Position numbers and translations under genes: made by a program | In this document: positions 25,749 through 29,358 of the stretch, in pieces | Position numbering within the stretch: the stretch's first letter is position 1 | Layout of the letters: each line of letters begins with the position of its first letter | Assembly: GCA_964414015.1 (NCBI GenBank) | Contig: CAYPUE010000006.1 | Span: forward strand, 1 to 29,358 | Source of the DNA: JAUSEW01 sp964414015 | GTDB taxonomy: Bacteria; Patescibacteriota; Microgenomatia; Levybacterales; UBA12049 | Direction of reading: 5' to 3' | Length of the DNA stretch: 29,358 nt | The notes under the pieces: model-generated | Database searches by the model: none | What the model was told of the DNA's origin: nothing | The model's input: only the letters and a program-made list of their open reading frames with translations

Positions 25749-25757
25749 TGCTATAAT
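25749..25757 (+). promoter_or_regulatory. Extended -10 promoter of rplU
   Basis: TGCTATAAT (TGn plus perfect TATAAT), followed by nine bases and the rplU ATG. The predicted start is about three bases before ATG, so the mRNA is nearly leaderless. No good -35 is seen, as expected for extended -10 promoters. Confidence 0.65.
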
Positions 25758-25766
25758 AGACTTTAA

Positions 25767-26087
25767 ATGAAATACGCTGTTATAAAACTAGCCGGCAAAC
25801 AATACACGGTAAAACCCGGAGACGTAATCGAAACAGAACGCCTTAATCTTAAGCCAAAAGACAAATTTACTATAGAGGAGGTTCTTTTGGCTGTTTCCGA
25901 TGCGAATACTAAGGTTGGTACGCCTCAAGTCAAAGACGCCAAAGTCAAAGCAACCCTCCTAGATAATATCAGAGGAGAAAAAATAAGAGTATCTAAATTT
26001 AAAGCAAAAGTACGCTACAGAAGAGTTACGGGACATAGACAAACCTTAAGCAAAGTTCAGATAGACGATATCGCGTTTGGAAACTGA
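25767..26087 (+). CDS. rplU: 50S ribosomal protein L21
   Basis: This 106-residue protein has the L21 start MKYAVIKLAGKQYTVKPGD, the central KVGTPQVKDAKVKA and the C-terminal KFKAKVRYRRVTGHRQTLSKVQID, the conserved rRNA-binding end. The length is normal for the family (about 100-105). It binds 23S rRNA domain VI of the large subunit. The conventional L21-L27 gene order follows. There is no Shine-Dalgarno before the ATG; the extended -10 lies just upstream, predicting a 3-nt leader. Confidence 0.97.
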   Translation: MKYAVIKLAGKQYTVKPGDVIETERLNLKPKDKFTIEEVLLAVSDANTKVGTPQVKDAKVKATLLDNIRGEKIRVSKFKAKVRYRRVTGHRQTLSKVQIDDIAFGN

Positions 26088-26102
26088 TATACTTTGAGCC
26101 TC

Positions 26103-26131
26103 TTGACTTCTGTGAAAACCAAAGGTAAAAT
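26103..26131 (+). promoter_or_regulatory. Promoter of rpmA
   Basis: TTGACT at 26103-26108, a 17-nt spacer, and TAAAAT at 26126-26131, a near-consensus sigma-70 promoter. The predicted start is near 26138, giving a 19-nt leader without a Shine-Dalgarno. The left arm of a 9-bp inverted repeat lies in the spacer and the right arm in the leader. Confidence 0.75.
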
Positions 26132-26148
26132 GTTATTACTTTTCACAG
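26110..26148. repeat. Spaced perfect inverted repeat over the rpmA promoter (possible operator)
   Basis: CTGTGAAAA at 26110-26118 and its exact reverse complement TTTTCACAG at 26140-26148. The arms are 9 bp, separated by 21 nt and 30 bp centre to centre, about three helical turns, flanking the -10 box. This fits two half-sites for a regulator or a stem in read-through RNA. No known regulator is assigned. Confidence 0.6.
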
Positions 26149-26156
26149 CTTAATAT

Positions 26157-26408
26157 ATGGCACATACAAAAGCACAAGGAGCAACCAAAGGCAATAGAGA
26201 TTCTATAGCAAAGCGTTTAGGCGTAAAGGTTTATGGCGGGCAGAAGGCTATTGCCGGAAATATTATAGTCAGACAAAAAGGCACAAAGTTTTTTCCGGGC
26301 AAAGGTGTCTCTATGGGCAATGATTTCACTTTATTTGCAATCAGAGAGGGTATTGTTAATTTCAGAACTTTAAAGGGCAAGAAAATTGCAGAGATTGTAA
26401 ATTCGTAA
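26157..26408 (+). CDS. rpmA: 50S ribosomal protein L27
   Basis: This 83-residue protein starts MAHTKAQGATKGNRDSIAKR, continues LGVKVYGGQKAIAGNIIVRQ and ends with KGTKFFPGKGVSMGNDFTLFA, the complete L27 pattern. The flexible N-terminal tail reaches the peptidyl-transferase centre. The sequence begins directly at MAH, so there is no N-terminal leader of the type that Firmicutes cleave off. It follows rplU by 69 bases holding a promoter and an inverted repeat, so it can be regulated apart from L21. An 11-nt gap leads to parB. Confidence 0.97.
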   Translation: MAHTKAQGATKGNRDSIAKRLGVKVYGGQKAIAGNIIVRQKGTKFFPGKGVSMGNDFTLFAIREGIVNFRTLKGKKIAEIVNS

Positions 26409-26419
26409 ACTGTAGCTTT

Positions 26420-27250
26420 ATGGATAACCAAAACCAGAATCAGGCAGAAAAAGTTTTTGAGTTGGAAGTAGGTCTTCTTCAATCCAATCCTCTTCAGCCA
26501 AGAGGCGTAATTACGTCCCAATCCTTAAACGAATTAATGGAGTCTATAAGGGAGCATGGCGTCTTGGAACCTCTAGTTGTCGCCAAGACTCCTGCAGGCT
26601 ATCAAATTATCGCCGGAGAAAGACGTTGGAGAGCGTCCAAACTTCTGGGTCTTGTCAAAGTACCTGTAGTTATCAAAGAAACAACTCCGCAGGGAATGCT
26701 TGAGATGTCTATCGTAGAAAACGTACAGCGGGAAGATTTAAATCCGATCGAAAGAGCTCTGGCTTATAAAAGATTAATTGATGAGTTTGGCCTTGGGACG
26801 AATGAGGTGGCAAAAAGAGTAGGCAAAAGCGCGCCAACGGTTTCCAATACAATGAGATTGTTGTCTTTACCTGATGCGATAAAGGATGCGTTAGTTGCCG
26901 GAGTTATCACCGAAGGACACGTACGGCCTCTGATATCTTTGGGGGATGCGAAACTGATGCTTGACCTATTTAAGCAGATACTCCGAGAAAATATTACTGT
27001 CAGGGAAACAGAAGAAGCCGCAAGAAAGATTAAAGGCGATATTCAAAAAAAAGAACCAAGAGCCAGACACGATAGGCTTTGGGTTCCTGAACTAGATGAG
27101 ATGGCGAAAAATGTGGAGAAAAAACATAATCTTGACAAAGTCAGCATTTACCAATCAAGATCTCTGGCGAGAATGGTGATTGTGGTTCGGGGAGATGTTG
27201 AAGTAACCGGACCGAAAATAAAACAAATTGCCGATATCCTCTCTAAATAA
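26420..27250 (+). CDS. parB: ParB/Spo0J chromosome-partitioning protein
   Basis: This 276-residue protein has the ParB N-terminal domain: LLQSNPLQPRG at 19-29, the CTP-binding box AGERRWRAS at 65-73, and ENVQREDLNPIERA at 100-113. The helix-turn-helix region is GTNEVAKRVGKSAPTVSNTMRLL at 126-148, which would read parS sites. A C-terminal dimerisation region has KVSIYQSRSLARMVIVV. ParB clamps slide from parS and help position the origin with ParA and SMC. No parA is next to it, which is the usual partner gene; it may lie elsewhere. I saw no consensus parS palindrome in the window. It is probably transcribed with rpmA; no ribosome site is seen. Confidence 0.95.
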   Translation: MDNQNQNQAEKVFELEVGLLQSNPLQPRGVITSQSLNELMESIREHGVLEPLVVAKTPAGYQIIAGERRWRASKLLGLVKVPVVIKETTPQGMLEMSIVENVQREDLNPIERALAYKRLIDEFGLGTNEVAKRVGKSAPTVSNTMRLLSLPDAIKDALVAGVITEGHVRPLISLGDAKLMLDLFKQILRENITVRETEEAARKIKGDIQKKEPRARHDRLWVPELDEMAKNVEKKHNLDKVSIYQSRSLARMVIVVRGDVEVTGPKIKQIADILSK

Positions 27251-27257
27251 TACTTCT

Positions 27258-27821
27258 CTAGTTTGAATAAGGATTTTTAATAAGCCCTGCAAGCGGAGGC
27301 GGCCAATAAGCAAAAAATGATTGTCCTATTATTAAATCCTTCTGCACGAAGCCCCATTCTCTTGAATCCGAACTGTACGGCCTGTTATCTCCTAATGTAA
27401 AGTAGCTATCTGGAGGTACTGTTTTTTCTTCTCCTTCCTGCAGAAACGTTCCGCCGTAGGTTTTGACTGTTGGTTTAAGAAAAACGCTTTCATTTAACAA
27501 TTTTCCGTTTAGGTAAACATTTCCGTCTTTAACCATTACCCTATCGCCCGGAACACCAATTACTCTTTTGATATAATCTTTTTCCGGATCAGTTGGGGCT
27601 TTAAAAACAATCACATCTCCCAGTTTTGGCTCTTGAAAACGAAGTTGGATAATGTTGGTCAGCACATATTCCTGGTCTTTGAAATTAGGGAACATTGAAT
27701 CTCCATTGACCTGAAATGGCCTAAATAAAAATACGTAAATTACCAGAAAAAATGCTGCGGCAAGAAGAAATGTCTGTACAGCATCAAGTAAAAAGGAGTA
27801 GATTTTACGCAGAATTCCCAT
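27258..27821 (-). CDS. lepB: Signal peptidase I
   Basis: This 187-residue protein has an N-terminal membrane helix at about 15-34, then FQVNGDSMFPNF with the nucleophile Ser42 and DYIKRVIGVPGDRV with the general base Lys85. Box E is GDNRPYSSDSREWGF. It removes signal peptides from exported proteins on the outside of the membrane. The length is close to that of short Gram-positive type SipS forms with one helix. It converges with parB, 7 bp between the stops. The upstream gap of 86 bases holds divergent promoters; the lepB -10 ends 8 bases before the ATG, so its mRNA is predicted to be leaderless. A secreted protein with a clear AxA-like cleavage site is encoded nearby at 28506. Confidence 0.95.
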   Translation of the reverse strand: MGILRKIYSFLLDAVQTFLLAAAFFLVIYVFLFRPFQVNGDSMFPNFKDQEYVLTNIIQLRFQEPKLGDVIVFKAPTDPEKDYIKRVIGVPGDRVMVKDGNVYLNGKLLNESVFLKPTVKTYGGTFLQEGEEKTVPPDSYFTLGDNRPYSSDSREWGFVQKDLIIGQSFFAYWPPPLAGLIKNPYSN

Positions 27822-27828
27822 ACGTAAT

Positions 27829-27857
27829 ATTGTCCTTCTTTGTCAAACCATTGTCAA
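27829..27857 (-). promoter_or_regulatory. Predicted lepB promoter
   Basis: On the minus strand, TTGACA (plus positions 27852-27857), a 17-nt spacer and GACAAT (27829-27834, 4/6 match). The predicted start is at 27822, one base before the ATG. A second TTGACA lies at 27841-27846. Confidence 0.55.
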
Positions 27858-27861
27858 TGGC
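27849..27861. repeat. Palindrome over the lepB -35 box
   Basis: CCATTG-T-CAATGG, perfect 6-bp arms around one base. It covers the lepB -35 element and lies 11 bp from the -35 of the divergent gene. It could be an operator, but a short palindrome like this can arise by chance. Confidence 0.4.
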
Positions 27862-27872
27862 AACGCTTTCTC

Positions 27873-27901
27873 TTGACAAGCAAAGCTCATTTTGCTATAA
27901 A
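27873..27901 (+). promoter_or_regulatory. Near-consensus promoter of the 157-residue protein gene
   Basis: TTGACA, a 17-nt spacer, then TATAAA: the best promoter in the window. The -10 ends 7 bases before the A of ATG, so the predicted start point is the start codon itself (leader of 0 nt). Confidence 0.8.
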
Positions 27902-27907
27902 ATATAG

Positions 27908-28381
27908 ATGGAGAAAGGTTCAAGAGAAAACCAATCAAGTCAAGGATTGCAAGAGCTGGACATTGCAAGAAAACACAAAGACCTGCAGCTATTGGCATCT
28001 ACTTTAGTTCTTCGCTTTGGGAAAAAGTCACCCCAATATGGAGGTCAGCTTGTGGTCGGACCAGTAGGTATAATGGAAGATGGGCAAAAAAGATCATTAA
28101 CTGTCTTAAAAAAAATGGATGAGCAACCAGACGATACTGCTGAAAGCGGCGGCTTTATTATATTGGAAAAGAGAAGAAAAAGAAGCATACAGCTACATTT
28201 TATTGGAAACAAACCTCCGCTAGATCTACAAAAAAAAGAAGCAATTATCGAAGACATGGACACAGCTTCTAGAAGATTATCTTCTATGGAGCAAGTTTTA
28301 GCAAATCCATCTCCCTTGAGCTTTTCTTCAATAGAAGCTACATTCGTTGAGGGTCTTAATCCTCAACCTGTTAGCCCATAA
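27908..28381 (+). CDS. Unrecognised soluble protein (157 residues)
   Basis: I do not recognise this protein. It has no signal peptide or membrane helix and is rich in charged residues. The N-terminus (MEKGSRENQSSQGLQELD) is polar. Residues about 26-106 have short beta-strand-like stretches (LQLLASTLVLRFG, GQLVVGPVGIM, RSLTVLKKM, GFIILEKR, SIQLHFIG), then a helix (about 108-130) and a Pro/Ser-rich tail ending VEGLNPQPVSP. A compact beta domain plus helix is likely, possibly a regulatory or binding protein. It has its own strong, leaderless promoter, is divergent from lepB and precedes a secreted protein gene, so it is probably expressed constitutively. Coding status is supported by the uninterrupted frame and promoter placement. 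Confidence 0.7.
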   Translation: MEKGSRENQSSQGLQELDIARKHKDLQLLASTLVLRFGKKSPQYGGQLVVGPVGIMEDGQKRSLTVLKKMDEQPDDTAESGGFIILEKRRKRSIQLHFIGNKPPLDLQKKEAIIEDMDTASRRLSSMEQVLANPSPLSFSSIEATFVEGLNPQPVSP

Positions 28382-28490
28382 TCTTTTTTTTCAACCGAAA
28401 ATGGGCTTTGCAGCGGAATAAATTAACTCCCCTGTCTTAAAAACCACCCGATTGAAAAGTTCACCTTTTAAACCTTTAAGAAAAATAATG

Positions 28491-28501
28491 TAGAATATAA
28501 T
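28491..28501 (+). promoter_or_regulatory. -10 region before the secreted Big_1/Fn3 gene
   Basis: Overlapping boxes TAGAAT (28491-28496) and TATAAT (28496-28501) end 9 and 4 bases before the ATG. The first would give a leader of about 3 nt; the second would start inside the codon. There is no clear -35. The 124-nt intergenic region 28382-28505 otherwise holds only a T8 run near its start. Confidence 0.45.
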
Positions 28502-28505
28502 TGTT

Positions 28506-29358
28506 ATGCTAAGAACAATAAGAAATTTGTTGCCGGCTATTTTATTCTTGTTTTTTTATTTTTCTTTCGCTACTCTTGTATTTGCCAAAGCTCCTCCTGA
28601 TCTTGCCCATTCCAGCCTAAGCGTAAGTTCGGCAGTACCGGCAGACGGACAAACCAAAGTTACTGTAACTGTAATTTTGAAAGATACATCTGGAAATCCG
28701 GTAACAGAAAACATTGTAGTTCTTAAAGATCCTGACGATGGCTCGGCAGCGATAAGTCCTGCATCTGCTACCACTGATGGCGCTGGCCATGCTACTTTTA
28801 CAATTACATCGCTTTATCCTGGAACATACACTCTTAATGTCGTAGATACCACAAGCAATACAACCTTCAACGGACTTGGAAAAGTAGTTTTTAATTCAAC
28901 CTCGGGTACACAATCTTCCTGCACCAATCCCTCACCCGGCAGCTCTCCCCAACTAACTTCTGCCAAAGCAGTAGGGACTAATCAAATTATGCTGACATGG
29001 ACTAAATCTTTGGATCCTGTTTCGCATTATCTGGTTGCTTACGGCATGTCTTCAGGTCAATACCAATATGGTAATCCGCGTATCGGAGGAAGGGACATAA
29101 CCTCCTTTACTATTGATTCGCTGTTTCCCAACACAAAATATTATTTCATCATTAAAGCTGTAAATGGCTGTATGCCGGGAGAAAATTCAAATGAGCTGTC
29201 CGCAACAACACTAACGCAAGCAAAAGCCATTACTGTTTCTACTCCAACTCCGACAGCCACCTTCAAGCTTTCGCCCACACTTGCAACAAGTACTGCATCC
29301 GCCTCTCCGACTCAAATCACTACTCCTGTTCCGCCAACAGCAATTCCTACCCAAAGTA
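28506..29358 (+). CDS. Secreted Ig-like (Big_1) and fibronectin type III protein, 3' end beyond window
   Basis: The frame stays open from ATG to the window edge (284 codons), so the gene is cut off. A signal peptide is clear: MLRTIRNLLPA, a hydrophobic run to about 25, then LVFA-K as a likely signal peptidase I site after residue 27. Residues about 36-130 contain SSAVPADGQTKVTVTVILKD and NPVTEN, the Big_1 (invasin/intimin) Ig-like pattern. Residues about 147-237 form an Fn3 domain (IMLTWTKSLDP, HYLVAYGMSSGQY, SFTIDSLFPNTKYYFIIKAVN). From about 245 the chain is Thr/Pro/Ser-rich, a likely wall-spanning linker that could lead to a further domain or membrane anchor outside the window. It probably acts in surface adhesion or structure. 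Confidence 0.88.
   Translation, partial: MLRTIRNLLPAILFLFFYFSFATLVFAKAPPDLAHSSLSVSSAVPADGQTKVTVTVILKDTSGNPVTENIVVLKDPDDGSAAISPASATTDGAGHATFTITSLYPGTYTLNVVDTTSNTTFNGLGKVVFNSTSGTQSSCTNPSPGSSPQLTSAKAVGTNQIMLTWTKSLDPVSHYLVAYGMSSGQYQYGNPRIGGRDITSFTIDSLFPNTKYYFIIKAVNGCMPGENSNELSATTLTQAKAITVSTPTPTATFKLSPTLATSTASASPTQITTPVPPTAIPTQS

Noticed and set aside
26157..27300. parS sites near parB
   Set aside because: I looked for palindromes like TGTTTCACGTGAAACA and found none; the CTGTGAAAA/TTTTCACAG pair has a 21-nt gap and is not parS.
28346..28391. Perfect hairpin GTTGAGG/CCTCAAC followed by a T8 run as a terminator
   Set aside because: The stem lies inside the coding sequence of the 157-residue protein and about 15 nt separate it from the T run, so it is not a canonical intrinsic terminator.
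28373..28407. Inverted repeat AGCCCAT/ATGGGCT after the 157-residue protein gene
   Set aside because: The T8 run lies in the loop rather than after the stem and the 7-bp stem has a loop of about 21 nt, so a terminator is not supported.
28556..28774. Minus-strand open frame of 72 codons
   Set aside because: It is antisense to the secreted Big_1/Fn3 gene, which has a signal peptide and clear domains; no start signals support it.
1..29358. Alternative genetic code (UGA as Gly)
   Set aside because: TGA ends several genes at ATGA overlaps and conserved proteins read correctly with the standard bacterial code.

Overview
The window looks like a chromosomal segment of a small-genome, AT-rich Candidate Phyla Radiation (Patescibacteria) bacterium. 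A Microgenomates-type lineage is my best guess. The reasons are very tight gene packing with many 1-17 bp overlaps, a surface-glycan locus crowded with multi-membrane-spanning GT-C type glycosyltransferases, secreted Ig-like/fibronectin proteins with a Pro/Thr-rich tail, and a housekeeping block ileS-rodA-rplU-rpmA-parB-lepB. TGA acts as a stop (for example in five ATGA stop/start overlaps), so this is not one of the UGA=Gly lineages (Gracilibacteria/Absconditabacteria). The taxonomic placement is inference.

Layout. (1) 3-725: a membrane-anchored protein with Ig-like repeats, convergent with (2). (2) 709-16924, minus strand: one 12-gene operon read right to left. Its order is a zinc-finger/SAM C-methyltransferase, a GT2, a GT-C membrane enzyme, a four-helix membrane protein, two more GT-C enzymes, a Wzx-type flippase, a GT4, a GT2/GT-C fusion, a WaaE-like GT2, another GT-C enzyme, and an O-antigen ligase/polymerase-family protein. 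(3) 16996-20668, plus strand: a divergent three-gene arm (GT2, a PTPS-related GT-C-like membrane protein, a putative sugar O-methyltransferase). (4) 20675-21773, minus strand: tRNA-Val(CAC) followed directly by a GT4 gene. (5) 21811-27250, plus strand: ileS, a SEDS glycosyltransferase (rodA-like), rplU, rpmA and parB. (6) 27258-27821, minus strand: signal peptidase I. (7) 27908-28381, plus strand: an unrecognised 157-residue protein behind a near-consensus promoter. (8) 28506 to the window end, plus strand: the 5' part of a secreted Big_1/Fn3 protein.

How it works together (inference). Regions 2-4 can be read as a pathway for a cell-surface polysaccharide or glycoprotein. Cytoplasmic GT2/GT4 enzymes build a lipid-linked glycan and two methyltransferases modify sugars. 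Wzx flips the lipid-linked product, GT-C enzymes add sugars outside from polyprenyl-phosphate donors, and the ligase/polymerase transfers or extends the chain. No initiating phosphoglycosyltransferase or nucleotide-sugar synthesis gene is visible here, so those steps must be encoded elsewhere. The secreted Ig-like proteins at both ends and LepB fit a cell-surface theme.

The most striking unexplained signals are these. (a) -10 boxes sit 4-13 nt before the start codon of nearly every promoter-proximal gene, which predicts widespread leaderless mRNAs. (b) A tRNA gene ends one base before the ATG of a glycosyltransferase, so tRNA 3' processing alone would create a leaderless mRNA. (c) Three separate in-frame 7-bp tandem-repeat tracts of one related sequence family lie inside three unrelated protein genes. 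(d) A perfect spaced inverted repeat straddles the rpmA promoter. I saw no insertion sequences, CRISPR arrays or rRNA genes, and no gene-free stretch longer than about 125 bases.
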